This document shows positions 16,886 through 26,031 of a DNA stretch of 64,000 nt, piece after piece. Origin of the DNA: a virus; IMG/VR virus record IMGVR_UViG_3300007352_000013, positions 62,001-126,000 of that record; one strand, 5' to 3'. Below the pieces are notes generated by a model, which was not told where the DNA came from, ran no database searches, and saw only the letters and a list, made by a program, of their open reading frames with translations. The position numbers and the translations under genes are program-made. How positions within the stretch are numbered: the first letter of the stretch is position 1; each line of letters begins with the position of its first letter.

Positions 16886-19196
16886 CATTTATGTACCATT
16901 GCACTGTCACTCTCATTACAGTTTATTAGATGGTTTATCTACACCAACAAAGATAGCAGAAAGATGTAAAGAAATAGGATCTCCATGCGCAACATTAACG
17001 GATCATGGTGGAATAGCCGGATGGGTAGAACTTCAAAAATCATGTAAAAAATTTGGTATTAAACCAATATTCGGAAGCGAATTATATCTTTGTGAAAAAG
17101 ATCCATCAATAAAAAATAAAGAAAATAATAAAAGATATCATCTTACTGTCTTAGCAAGAAATCAGAATGGTATAGAAGATTTGATGAAACTTATTAGTGA
17201 AAGTAATCGTCCCGATTATTTTTACAGAAAACCCAGATTAGATCTTAAGAATATATATAATTTCACTAAAAATAGAAACATAATATGTCTTTCTGGCTGT
17301 TTAGCTGGTGAACTTTCTGAAAATATATTCTCTGATATGAAGCAGGCGTGTATATATGGAGCGGATATAAAAAATATAGAGAGTGTAAGAAAATTATTGA
17401 AACCAAATTGGAAAGATATAGCCGAAAAAATAGTAGATAAATATATAAAAATATTTGGTAAAGAAAATTATTTCATAGAACTTCAGTCGGAAGGTATGAT
17501 TTCTCAAATAGTAACTGTTGAATGTCTAAGGGAACTTGCAAAAGCTTTGAACATACCAACAGTAGCAACTTTAGATAGTCATTATACGTGCAAAGGTGAT
17601 GCAGACGATCAAAGAATATTATTATATTCCCAAATGAGAACAACACAAGAAGAACAAGATAGATTACGTAAAAGTGGCGAAGATTCTATGGCATTTTTCT
17701 ATCTTGATAATTTTTATATATTCTCATATGATGAAATGAAAGAATTTTATGCAGATCATGAAATAGAACAAACATTAATAATATCTGATATGATTAAAAC
17801 ATCGTCATTAGGAAGGCAACCTTGCTTACCTAAATATAATACAGAAGAAAATATTACATCAGACAAACTTATAGAATCATTATGTATAAATGAAGCGAAA
17901 GAAAGATTTGCCAATTTTACACAAGATAAAAAGAGAGTATATTGGGAAAGACTCAAGAAAGAATTGTCTGTAATAGAAGAAGCAAAGTTGGCAGATTACT
18001 TCTTGATAGTATATGATGCTTGTAAATTTATAGACGCACATAATGCACCAAGAGGTAAGGGCAGAGGGTCTGGCGCTGGAAGCTTGGTCAATTATCTATT
18101 AAATATAACGCAGATAGATCCTATAGAATATAATCTTTATTTCGAAAGATTCTATAACGTATCAAGATCAATCCCACCACATTTTGATGTCGGGCCAATA
18201 AAATTTACTCAATGGTTATCAGATAATTATGGCAAAATAAATAAACAACAAATAGAAGAAGCTAGATGTTATATTATAAACAGAATAAGAGATAATATAA
18301 GAAATCATAAACTTAGTGTAAATAATAAATTGTTAAAAGAAGAAAGAGACTGGATAGACAAAAATAATCCTAAAATGTGGTTGTATATATCATATTGTTC
18401 TAAACAATTAGAACCACCAAATCCTAATAATTCACACATAACAGAATTTTATAATTCAAAAATAGAAAAACTGGATGGTAAATATAAAGTTGAAATAAAA
18501 ATAGATATTAATAAACCTGTGAAAATTAATGATGGCCATATAAGTCTACCGGATATAGATACTGATATAGGAGTTGAATTCAGAGAAAGGGTTGTTGAAT
18601 ATCTAATTAATAAATGGGGAGAAAATAAAGTTTCTCAAATGATAACATTTGGAAAATTAATGGGTAAGGCAGCTTTGAAAGAAGTGTTTAGAGCACAACC
18701 CGATCTCGTTAAACATCTGATGAAAGTTAAAGCAGAAAAAGAAGGAAAAGATCCTAATGATATAAATATTACACCATTGGATCTATGTAATGAAATAACG
18801 TCACTTATTCCGGACGAAGCAAGTATTATAGATGAATTACAACATATGAGAGATGAAACCGACGAAGATTATACCATACTTAATTGGGCTATAGATAATA
18901 TAGATAAAATGAAAGAATATTACCAATGGTATAAGCCATTATTCGATACTGCTATACGATTAGAAGGAACTAAAAAGAGTCAATCAAAACATCCTGCTGG
19001 ACTTGTTATATCCGATGTTCCAATAAATCAATTAGTTCCAATGGTTTATGAACCTAAGAATAAAACTAGAGTGGTTGGTTTTGAAATGGGCGCAGCAGAG
19101 TATATGGGATGCGTTAAGTTTGATTTCTTGGGTGTTGTAGCCTTAGACAAAATGTGGTACGCACAAAGTTTAATAAATGGCGTTACAAATGGGTAA
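16878..19196 (+). CDS. dnaE: DNA polymerase III alpha (family C), N-terminal part of a split gene
   Basis: The 772 residues cover the first part of a DnaE polymerase. The PHP domain begins HCHSHYSLLDG (9-19) with TDHGG after it. The palm has KGRGSGAGSLVNYLL and the catalytic aspartates in PDIDTD (Asp559, Asp561), with the third (Asp749) in VKFDFLG. The frame stops 20 residues after that motif, where bacterial DnaE runs on to the FQLESR segment. The missing part is encoded at 32890-34647. An extra stretch of about 120 residues (about 430-553) separates the YFERF and PDIDTD motifs, which are adjacent in bacterial enzymes. The stop overlaps an HNH endonuclease start by 8 bases. The two polypeptides probably associate without covalent linkage. 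Confidence 0.92.
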   Translation: MNNIYVPLHCHSHYSLLDGLSTPTKIAERCKEIGSPCATLTDHGGIAGWVELQKSCKKFGIKPIFGSELYLCEKDPSIKNKENNKRYHLTVLARNQNGIEDLMKLISESNRPDYFYRKPRLDLKNIYNFTKNRNIICLSGCLAGELSENIFSDMKQACIYGADIKNIESVRKLLKPNWKDIAEKIVDKYIKIFGKENYFIELQSEGMISQIVTVECLRELAKALNIPTVATLDSHYTCKGDADDQRILLYSQMRTTQEEQDRLRKSGEDSMAFFYLDNFYIFSYDEMKEFYADHEIEQTLIISDMIKTSSLGRQPCLPKYNTEENITSDKLIESLCINEAKERFANFTQDKKRVYWERLKKELSVIEEAKLADYFLIVYDACKFIDAHNAPRGKGRGSGAGSLVNYLLNITQIDPIEYNLYFERFYNVSRSIPPHFDVGPIKFTQWLSDNYGKINKQQIEEARCYIINRIRDNIRNHKLSVNNKLLKEERDWIDKNNPKMWLYISYCSKQLEPPNPNNSHITEFYNSKIEKLDGKYKVEIKIDINKPVKINDGHISLPDIDTDIGVEFRERVVEYLINKWGENKVSQMITFGKLMGKAALKEVFRAQPDLVKHLMKVKAEKEGKDPNDINITPLDLCNEITSLIPDEASIIDELQHMRDETDEDYTILNWAIDNIDKMKEYYQWYKPLFDTAIRLEGTKKSQSKHPAGLVISDVPINQLVPMVYEPKNKTRVVGFEMGAAEYMGCVKFDFLGVVALDKMWYAQSLINGVTNG

Positions 19197-19800
19197 AATA
19201 ATTGATTTAACAGGTAAAATATTCGGCAGATTAAAAGTTATAAAATTCTTTGGTAAAGATAAACAAAATCATGCTATTTGGACTTGTAAATGTGTATGTG
19301 GGAATACAAGGATGATACTTTCTAATAGTTTAAAAAGTGGCAAAACAAAAAGTTGTGGATGTCTATCTTCGGAAATAGCTTCTAAAAATATGACAAAACA
19401 CGGATTGAGTTGTATTAAAACATACCATATATGGAAAGGTATAAAAAATAGATGTAATAATCCAAATAATCCATCTTATTATAATTATGGAGGACGTGGT
19501 ATCAAGGTTTGTGAAAGATGGATGAAATTTGAAAATTTCTTTGAAGACATGGGAGAACCACCAACAAATAGGCACAGTATAGATAGAATAAATAATAATA
19601 AAGGTTATTCCAAGTCAAATTGTAGATGGACAACAAAAGATAAGCAAGTCAGAAATACAAGACACAATTATAATATAAAATATAAGGGAAAAACCAAATG
19701 TCTAAAAGATTGGGCGAATGAATTGAATATTCCATATGTGACAATATGGTATAGATTGCGCAAATTTAATTGGACAGTAAAAAGAGCTTTTGTTAAATAA
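19189..19800 (+). CDS. HNH homing-type endonuclease, at the polymerase break
   Basis: The start at ATG 19189 (MGKIIDLTGK) lies inside the last codons of the dnaE N-part. The 203-residue protein has an N-terminal Cys module (CKCVCG, then SCGC), then NYGGRGIKVCERW, the HNH core HSIDRINNN at 129-137 with NCRW after it, and a C-terminal DNA-binding region (KCLKDWANELNIPYVTIW). It is built like other free-standing phage HNH endonucleases, which cut near their own insertion site in genomes lacking them. Two relatives lie at 21220-21858 and 60867-61487. Its place exactly at the polymerase break suggests that it caused or inherited the split. Confidence 0.85.
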   Translation: MGKIIDLTGKIFGRLKVIKFFGKDKQNHAIWTCKCVCGNTRMILSNSLKSGKTKSCGCLSSEIASKNMTKHGLSCIKTYHIWKGIKNRCNNPNNPSYYNYGGRGIKVCERWMKFENFFEDMGEPPTNRHSIDRINNNKGYSKSNCRWTTKDKQVRNTRHNYNIKYKGKTKCLKDWANELNIPYVTIWYRLRKFNWTVKRAFVK

Positions 19801-19826
19801 TAGTAAATTTTATAGGTAATTATTAT

Positions 19827-20429
19827 ATGAATAGAATGCAACAATTAGTAATGGAATTTCACAAAAAATTCGGACATACTAATAATAATAAACCAACATT
19901 AACAAACAAAGAACTTAATAAATTTAGAGAGAATTTGCTAGACGAAGAAATTCAGGAGCTTAAGGATGCAATAAATGCCGGTGATTTAGTTGAGATTGCC
20001 GATGCTTTGGGGGATGCACTATATGTTATATTCGGCACTTGTTGTTCACATGGTATAGATATAGAACCAATTTTTGAAGAAGTGCATAGATCTAATATGA
20101 GCAAAAGTTCTTCTGGAAGCAATTGTATAAAACAAAAAAAGGGTAAGAATTATTTTAAACCAAATATAAAATTAGTTCTTAATAAACAATTAATGAAGTG
20201 TAAAAATTGTAAATCAAATAATCTTATTCCTGATCATGCATGTCTATATATTGATGCTGTTGATTTAGATCATCGTCCATATTATTGTTATGACTGTTGT
20301 AATAGCAGTATTAAAAGGGCAGGGATAAAATCGCCAATATATTGTGAACATACTAATCAAATGCCCGCAAATTGTCCGTGCTTAAACGATTGTTATTGCA
20401 AAAATCATTCGTGTAAACAAATTGGATAA
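19827..20429 (+). CDS. MazG-like nucleotide pyrophosphohydrolase with Cys-rich C-terminus
   Basis: Residues 1-95 match the all-helical MazG/dCTPase-type fold, with EExxE at 40-44 and the metal-binding Glu56, Asp59 and Asp63 in VEIADALGDALYVIFG. Such enzymes hydrolyse (d)NTPs to monophosphates and pyrophosphate. In phages they shape the nucleotide pool or lower ppGpp signalling. From about residue 125 the protein has a Cys/His-rich region (CKNCKSN, YDCCN, CPCLNDCYCKNH), probably zinc-binding, which typical MazG-like proteins lack. It is the first gene after the HNH insertion in the polymerase. Confidence 0.7.
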   Translation: MNRMQQLVMEFHKKFGHTNNNKPTLTNKELNKFRENLLDEEIQELKDAINAGDLVEIADALGDALYVIFGTCCSHGIDIEPIFEEVHRSNMSKSSSGSNCIKQKKGKNYFKPNIKLVLNKQLMKCKNCKSNNLIPDHACLYIDAVDLDHRPYYCYDCCNSSIKRAGIKSPIYCEHTNQMPANCPCLNDCYCKNHSCKQIG

Positions 20430-20433
20430 TATA

Positions 20434-21213
20434 ATGAATCAATTTAATTTTAATTGGAATTGTACTAATAAAGAATTGGTAATTTATGTTCCTAACTTTG
20501 GTCGTAAGCATCTACTAATTCCTACATTGAAAAGATTTAAAACTATCGTGCCATATACCAAATGGATGTGGCTGGTAGTTAACGATGGTATTGACGAAGA
20601 TATGTCTGATCTTGATAAGGAATTTAATCTTAAATGGTTTACTTTTCAAAGAGAACCAGCCAATGAACGAAATGGATGTATGATTAGAAATATGTGTATA
20701 AAGAACTGTATGAGTAAATGGCTTTGTACTAAAGACCCGGAAATAATCATAGAAGGCGATATTATATCTAAAATTTTAGATATTAAAGATGATATAGTTT
20801 ATAGACCAAGAGGAATGATTGAATTGTTTGAACAAAACACCCAACAAATAATAGATAATCCATTTTTAGATTTAACTGAATTACCAATATTGAGACAGTG
20901 GGAAGCTAATGATAAAAGGAATCAGGCTTTCCATGCTGGTTGTGCTATAAGAACACAAAGACTGAAAGATATGCGAGGATATGACGAGGGATATAGTGCA
21001 GGATATGGTTTTGAGGATTGGTCAATGCTTGAAAGACTTAAAAAATCAACAAGAGTTATTATAGATAATGATATACAAACTTATCATATCGGTCATCCAA
21101 TTATAAGAAAGTTCCACAAGACTATAGTAAATAATGAATCTATCTATAAAAAAGATTTACAAAATTTAAATATTATAGCCAATAAAAATGTTGAATGGGG
21201 TTATGGAGAATAA
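20434..21213 (+). CDS. Glycosyltransferase family 2-like protein
   Basis: The likely start is ATG 20434 (MNQFNFN); an in-frame TTG lies four codons earlier. The sequence contains LVIYVPNFGRK, VVNDGIDED, NERNGCMIRNMCI, KDPEIIIEGD and a GYDEGYSAGYGFEDWSMLERL segment. The last is typical of GT-A enzymes in which the second acidic motif is E-D-W. It is a paralogue of the protein at 23162-23977, with the same order of motifs. It probably adds a sugar to a phage or host glycan. Confidence 0.7.
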   Translation: MNQFNFNWNCTNKELVIYVPNFGRKHLLIPTLKRFKTIVPYTKWMWLVVNDGIDEDMSDLDKEFNLKWFTFQREPANERNGCMIRNMCIKNCMSKWLCTKDPEIIIEGDIISKILDIKDDIVYRPRGMIELFEQNTQQIIDNPFLDLTELPILRQWEANDKRNQAFHAGCAIRTQRLKDMRGYDEGYSAGYGFEDWSMLERLKKSTRVIIDNDIQTYHIGHPIIRKFHKTIVNNESIYKKDLQNLNIIANKNVEWGYGE

Positions 21214-21219
21214 AAATAA

Positions 21220-21858
21220 ATGCTAAATTTGTCTGGATTAAAATTTGGAAGATTAATAGCAAAAAATATAGTTGGATTAACAAAAGATAAAAGATGTCTT
21301 TGGCTGTGTGTTTGCGATTGCGGCAATACTAAAATATGTACATCTAAAAATTTAAAGGATGGATGCACTAAAAGTTGTGGTTGCTTAAAAAAGGAAACTG
21401 ATATAAAAAATGGAAAAGCAAATAAAAAACATGGATATAAAGGCACTAGAACATATAACATATGGAGAGATATGCTTGATAGATGTAAAAATGAAAAAAA
21501 TATAAGTTATAAAAACTACGGTGGTAGAGGAATTAAAGTTTGCGATAGATGGGATATTTCTGAAGGAGGTTCTTTCGAGAATTTTATTAAAGATATGGGT
21601 GAAATTCCAAAAGGATTGACTATTGATAGAATTGACAACAACGGGAATTATTGTCCAGAAAATTGTAAATTATCTACAAGAAAACAGCAAAGTAGGAATA
21701 CTAGAAAAAATCATTTAATAACTTTTGGCGGTAAAACTCAATGCTTATCTGCTTGGGCAGAAGAATACAACATATGTTTACAAACATTATGGTATAGAAT
21801 AAAAAGGGGATTATCAATTAAAGATGCTATTAATATCCGGAAAGATAATTATGAATAA
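21220..21858 (+). CDS. HNH homing-type endonuclease, second copy of the family
   Basis: The 212-residue protein has the same plan as the one at 19189. It has LTIDRIDNNGNYCPENCK as HNH core, an N-terminal VCDCGN...SCGCL module, YGGRGIKVCDRW, and a C-terminal CLSAWAEEYNI DNA-binding part. It sits between a glycosyltransferase and a sulfotransferase-like gene without disrupting either, so it is a free-standing invader. The stop overlaps the next start by 8 bases. Confidence 0.82.
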   Translation: MLNLSGLKFGRLIAKNIVGLTKDKRCLWLCVCDCGNTKICTSKNLKDGCTKSCGCLKKETDIKNGKANKKHGYKGTRTYNIWRDMLDRCKNEKNISYKNYGGRGIKVCDRWDISEGGSFENFIKDMGEIPKGLTIDRIDNNGNYCPENCKLSTRKQQSRNTRKNHLITFGGKTQCLSAWAEEYNICLQTLWYRIKRGLSIKDAINIRKDNYE

Positions 21859-22453
21859 AAATATAATAATAGGATTAGGAACGGGACGATGCGGCACCGT
21901 TACTTTAGCACATTTGTTAAATAAACAGCCAAATTTTAGTGTCACGCATGAATTTAATCCTACTTTTTGGGAATTTGATTACGGGTCTTTGATATTCCTT
22001 TTGAATAAACTAGAAAAAAGAACGCAGAATAATATTGGTGATATAGCCTATTATCATCTTAATTATTGTGAGCATATATTAGATAAAATTAATAATGTTA
22101 AATTTCCTATAATGATTAGGAACAAAGAAGATGTTGTTAAAAGTTACATGAAGTGGACTAACGGACGTAATCATTGGTCAAAAGAAAGATCTAGAAATGA
22201 AAAAGAAGACAAATATTGGGATAAAACTTATCCAAAGTATAATTTACCAAAAATAGAAGCACTTAATAAATATTATGACGATTACTACACAAAGTGCAAT
22301 GATTTAATAAATAAGTATCCAAATAAATTCAAGTTATTTGAAATGCTTGAAACATTTAATACTGAATCTGGACAAAATAATTTATTAGATTTTATTGGTA
22401 TAAATGAGAATGACAGGATATTAGATATTGGAATTAGGAAAAATGCTTCTTGA
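21851..22453 (+). CDS. Sulfotransferase-like protein
   Basis: The start at ATG 21851 is chosen because the longer opening is inside the HNH gene. Residues 6-18 (IIGLGTGRCGTVT) form the 5'-phosphosulfate binding loop typical of sulfotransferases, where GTGRCGT replaces the usual P-loop Lys with Arg. A motif that would bind the 3'-phosphate (IRNKEDVVKSYMKW) follows near residue 90. These features predict transfer of sulfate from PAPS to a sugar or similar acceptor. It lies inside the sugar cluster and overlaps the next gene by 11 bases. Confidence 0.65.
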   Translation: MNKNIIIGLGTGRCGTVTLAHLLNKQPNFSVTHEFNPTFWEFDYGSLIFLLNKLEKRTQNNIGDIAYYHLNYCEHILDKINNVKFPIMIRNKEDVVKSYMKWTNGRNHWSKERSRNEKEDKYWDKTYPKYNLPKIEALNKYYDDYYTKCNDLINKYPNKFKLFEMLETFNTESGQNNLLDFIGINENDRILDIGIRKNAS

Positions 22454-23165
22454 TAAAGTAACATTATTAATAAAAACATTTGAAAGACCAGACTGTTTAA
22501 AAAAATTGCTTAATAGCATATATAAATATTATAAAAATATTCCAATAATAGTAGTAAACGATGGCGTTCCAATAAATGACATTCCAAATGTATTTCAAAT
22601 CAATGTTGACTTCGATATGGGCGCTTCATATTGTAGAAATCTGGGATTATCAATGGTTAATACACCCTATGTTGTCACGCTCGATGACGATTTTATATTT
22701 AATGAAAGAACCAAATTAGAGACATGGTTAGATATACTTGAAAATACTTCTATTGATTTGATTTCTGGCGACGTAACAAATACGAGATATGAAGCTTGTT
22801 TTAAATTAGAAAATAAAATTTTACAATTTGTTAGAAAAAATAAAGGTATAGAATCTGGTTATCCGTTATATGATATAGTTCTTCAGTTTTGGATGGCAAG
22901 AACAGAAAAAATAAGATCTTTTGGTGGATGGTGCAATGAATTTAAAACAATAGATCATATGCCCTTTTTTATAAATGCTTTTAACAAAATTAAGATAGCG
23001 TATTGTAATAGCGTATACGTAGACCATAAACAAGAAAGAACAAAAGAATATAATAGATTTAGACAAGATAGATCTCAAATGTATTTTGATTTGATTTTAG
23101 ATAAATTTAATTTAAATAAAATAATAGGATATTGGGGCAATGTTGTTTCGGAAAAAAGAAAATGA
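22443..23165 (+). CDS. Glycosyltransferase family 2
   Basis: The start at ATG 22443 is preceded by AGGA. The 240-residue protein shows a GT2 core: TLLIKTFERPDCLKKLL at the N-terminus, IIVVNDG, a segment GASYCRNLGL, and the metal-binding triplet DDDF (VVTLDDDFIF). The N-terminal pattern resembles GalNAc-type transferases of vertebrate-like and bacterial capsule enzymes. It acts on a sugar acceptor within the local glycan pathway. The ATGA overlap with the next glycosyltransferase indicates coupled expression. Confidence 0.75.
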   Translation: MLLDKVTLLIKTFERPDCLKKLLNSIYKYYKNIPIIVVNDGVPINDIPNVFQINVDFDMGASYCRNLGLSMVNTPYVVTLDDDFIFNERTKLETWLDILENTSIDLISGDVTNTRYEACFKLENKILQFVRKNKGIESGYPLYDIVLQFWMARTEKIRSFGGWCNEFKTIDHMPFFINAFNKIKIAYCNSVYVDHKQERTKEYNRFRQDRSQMYFDLILDKFNLNKIIGYWGNVVSEKRK

Positions 23166-23977
23166 TATCATTTAAAAATTTCGATTGGAAACAAACAAAT
23201 AAAGAACTTGTATTATTAATCCCAAATTTTGGTCGTGGAAAATATGTAAGACAAACATTAAATAATCTTATAGAAACTTCTATTTCAAAAGACAGATGGG
23301 TAATTTTGCTTATTAATGATTCTATACATGAAGATTTTAGCGATTTAGAAAATGAAAATATTTTATATTTTACTGTAGAAAGAAATAGTAAACATGAAAG
23401 GGGTGATGCTTTCATGAGAAATATTTGTATTAAATATTCACAATCAAAATTGCTGGCACAAAAAGACCCTGAAATTTTTTATACTAATGATTTTATAAAA
23501 GGATGTTTTAACAATCAGGGTGTATTGTATAGATGTGGTGGTATGGCACATTTAGCCAAAGAACAAGACACACATAATTATCTTGATAATAATATTGATG
23601 TTAATAAATTGATTAAAAATTCTGATAAATATCCAATAACAGAAAGATTTGTTTATTGGCATTTCGGTCATTGCGCACCAATAGAATGTTTTAGAAAATT
23701 AAATGGATACGATGAAGATTTTAAATATTATGGATATGTAGATACGAATATGTGGGATAGACTAATGAAGTCCGGATTAAAACAACGTATTGATCCAACC
23801 TGTAACCCCATACACTTATGGCATCCAAAACCCCATTTTAAAACTCACGAAAGAGACATAAAGAGATACGAAGCTATGGGTAAGCTTTATAATAACAAAA
23901 TAAATCAAGATATAGTTGCTAATATTAATGTCGAATGGGGCGAGGGCGATACCTTATATTTACCGGAGATAATATAA
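23162..23977 (+). CDS. Glycosyltransferase family 2-like protein, paralogue of 20434
   Basis: The start is ATG 23162 (MISFKNFDW); upstream in-frame codons lie in the previous gene. Motifs line up with the 20434 protein: LVLLIPNFGRGK, LINDSIHED, NSKHERGDAFMRNICI, QKDPEIFYTND and GYDEDFKYYGYVDTNMWDRL, where the second acidic site reads D-T-N-M-W. It was probably produced by duplication within the locus. It ends with TAATG coupling to a sulfotransferase-like gene. Confidence 0.7.
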   Translation: MISFKNFDWKQTNKELVLLIPNFGRGKYVRQTLNNLIETSISKDRWVILLINDSIHEDFSDLENENILYFTVERNSKHERGDAFMRNICIKYSQSKLLAQKDPEIFYTNDFIKGCFNNQGVLYRCGGMAHLAKEQDTHNYLDNNIDVNKLIKNSDKYPITERFVYWHFGHCAPIECFRKLNGYDEDFKYYGYVDTNMWDRLMKSGLKQRIDPTCNPIHLWHPKPHFKTHERDIKRYEAMGKLYNNKINQDIVANINVEWGEGDTLYLPEII

Positions 23978-24711
23978 TGAATAATGTAATAATACTTGGA
24001 GCCGGTAGAAGCGGAACAAGTGCAATAGCCGGTTCTTTTCTTGGTGACTTTAATCGTGGAGGCACTTTGCATTTACCGAATGATGCAAATCCAAGGGGCT
24101 TTTTTGAATCAAACAATGTTAATAGAATAAACGACGATTTACTCTGGATGTGTAAAGCAGTTAGAACAACAAGGGGTTTAAAACAAGGATGGTTGACGGC
24201 ACTTGATAAAAGCCATTTACTTTGTGAAACAACAAAAAACATAGAAGATAGAATAGAAAATACGATAGAAAACAAACCCGTATTATTAAAAGATCCAAGA
24301 TTTTCTTACACTCTTCCTGTATGGTTAAGATATTTATCAAATTTGAAGATTGTGTGCGTATTCAGAAATCCTCAACAATTTCTATCAAGTTTATTATATC
24401 ATTGTAAAACACAACAATATCTTAAAGAAATAGTTGTTGATCCAGAATTTTTCCAAGAAGTTTGGATTTCTATGTACAAATATATTTTAAAGTATTACAT
24501 TAGATTAAATATTTTATTTATAAATTATTCAGAAATATTATATGGAGATGGGCTTAAAAAGTTATCGGACTTTACCGGATACAAAACGAATTGCAATTTT
24601 CCAGAAAAAACTCTACAAAGATCGAACAATAATCAACAAGTAGCGTATAATTTATTAGAAGTTTACGAAGAACTTTGTAATCTTGCTAATTGTCCAGAAG
24701 TTTTGAGATAA
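23977..24711 (+). CDS. Sulfotransferase family protein
   Basis: The start is ATG 23977 in a TAATG overlap. Residues 4-16 (VIILGAGRSGTSA) are the phosphosulfate-binding loop of bacterial sulfotransferases. KDPRFSYTLPVW and the FRNPQQFLSSLL segment correspond to the 3'-phosphate binding region. It would sulfate a carbohydrate or another acceptor. It is the second sulfotransferase-like gene in this cluster. The 245-residue length fits short bacterial and phage members. Confidence 0.72.
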   Translation: MNNVIILGAGRSGTSAIAGSFLGDFNRGGTLHLPNDANPRGFFESNNVNRINDDLLWMCKAVRTTRGLKQGWLTALDKSHLLCETTKNIEDRIENTIENKPVLLKDPRFSYTLPVWLRYLSNLKIVCVFRNPQQFLSSLLYHCKTQQYLKEIVVDPEFFQEVWISMYKYILKYYIRLNILFINYSEILYGDGLKKLSDFTGYKTNCNFPEKTLQRSNNNQQVAYNLLEVYEELCNLANCPEVLR

Positions 24712-24714
24712 AAT

Positions 24715-25791
24715 ATGTTTATAAAAACTATACCTCAATTCCAACCATTGAATAGACGTAAAGATGCTAAAGCTGTTTATAAAGCTATACGTAAAGGGAA
24801 TTTAGGTCCGGGTGCCGTTTGTTTAAAATTAGAAGAACGGATTAAACAATTAACGGGGGCAAAACATTGCCTAACAACCACGAGCGGAACAACAGCCCTT
24901 ATAATGGCCATAGAAGCCCTAGATTTGCCCAGGGGTTCAACGATCTTGTTTCCAAGCTATACTTTCCTTGCCGGAGCTAATGCGGCCCGTTTTATGGGTT
25001 ATAAAGTAAAGCTTATAGATATACATCCAGACACGATATGTATGAGCGCACTAGAATTAGAAGAAAAAATTAATAAAAATGTCAGTTGTGTAATATTTGT
25101 AAATCATAACGCCAGATCGCGTTATCATGGATTTGGCATAGATTACGCTAAATCAATATGTGAGAAACATAATATTCCAATAATAGAAGATTCGTGTCAG
25201 TCTATTGGGGTTAAAAATGCTGGTAGGACCGGAAATATAGGGGTGTTCTCTTTCAGTGTTCCAAAACTTATTACGGGCGGACAAGGTGGAGCTATTATAA
25301 CTGATGACGATAAACTTGCTAAGAGACTTTCTGAAATAAGAGATCATGGTGACAATTGGCGAAAAAATCGTATTCATAAAAATATTGGTGTTAACTTTCG
25401 TTATAATGATATCCAAGCGAGTTACGTATTATCTCAATTGAATGATATTCAGGAATTATTAACTAAAAGGTGGATGCTATGCAATGAGTATAGTAAATAC
25501 ATAAATATAGAAAGTTTTGATTGTATAACATTTTCTAATGAAACCCCTTGGATGGTAATATATAAATCTAAGAATGCTGATAAAATAATAGAAGCATTAG
25601 CCGAAAAGAAAATACAAGCAGTTAAATATTACAGACCAATTAATGAGAATAAACCATATAAAACAAGATTAAAATTTCCAGTGGCCGAACAGATGGCACA
25701 CGAATTAGTATATTTGCCGTCAAGCTTAAATTTATCAAAGAAACAAATAAGAAAAATATGTAATATTATTTTAAAAGTAGAAAGGAATTAA
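24715..25791 (+). CDS. DegT/DnrJ/EryC1/StrS-family PLP aminotransferase
   Basis: This 358-residue sugar aminotransferase has a TTTSGTTALIMAIEAL cofactor-phosphate segment, FPSYTFLAGANA, IIEDSCQSIG, and the PLP lysine Lys184 in SFSVPKLITGGQGG. VNFRYNDIQASYVLSQL lies in the C-terminal half. Family members put an amino group on keto-deoxysugar nucleotides. With the GDP-mannose 4,6-dehydratase gene 240 bases downstream, the expected product would be GDP-perosamine, but this substrate choice is inferred from neighbours. The segment after VIFVNHNARSRYHG departs from the usual HxxG pattern. Confidence 0.85.
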   Translation: MFIKTIPQFQPLNRRKDAKAVYKAIRKGNLGPGAVCLKLEERIKQLTGAKHCLTTTSGTTALIMAIEALDLPRGSTILFPSYTFLAGANAARFMGYKVKLIDIHPDTICMSALELEEKINKNVSCVIFVNHNARSRYHGFGIDYAKSICEKHNIPIIEDSCQSIGVKNAGRTGNIGVFSFSVPKLITGGQGGAIITDDDKLAKRLSEIRDHGDNWRKNRIHKNIGVNFRYNDIQASYVLSQLNDIQELLTKRWMLCNEYSKYINIESFDCITFSNETPWMVIYKSKNADKIIEALAEKKIQAVKYYRPINENKPYKTRLKFPVAEQMAHELVYLPSSLNLSKKQIRKICNIILKVERN

Positions 25792-25793
25792 TA

Positions 25794-26018
25794 ATGAATG
25801 TTTTGGCGATAGTTGTTTTTTGGATATTATCTTTTTGTTCACCAATTTTGATTGCACACCCATGTTATTGTCCAGATAGTGATCTACAAGCATCTTTCCC
25901 CTGTGATTGTAGTAGAGTCAGAGATGAAATGAATGAGTGTGGTGAATGTTTTATGGATATAGGTATATGTGGCGATGTTACAGATGAAGAATGCGGTTGG
26001 TATTTATTAGCCTATTAA
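25794..26018 (+). CDS. Small secreted Cys-rich protein, 74 aa
   Basis: Residues 1-21 form a hydrophobic signal-like segment, and the remainder carries eleven Cys in a short acidic domain (CYCPDS, CDCSR, CGECF, GICGD, EECGW). Such density suggests disulphide bonds after export, or metal binding. It sits between two enzymes of the sugar-nucleotide pathway and has no apparent enzymatic role. The family is not recognised. Confidence 0.55.
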   Translation: MNVLAIVVFWILSFCSPILIAHPCYCPDSDLQASFPCDCSRVRDEMNECGECFMDIGICGDVTDEECGWYLLAY

Positions 26019-26031
26019 TAAGAGGAAGATT

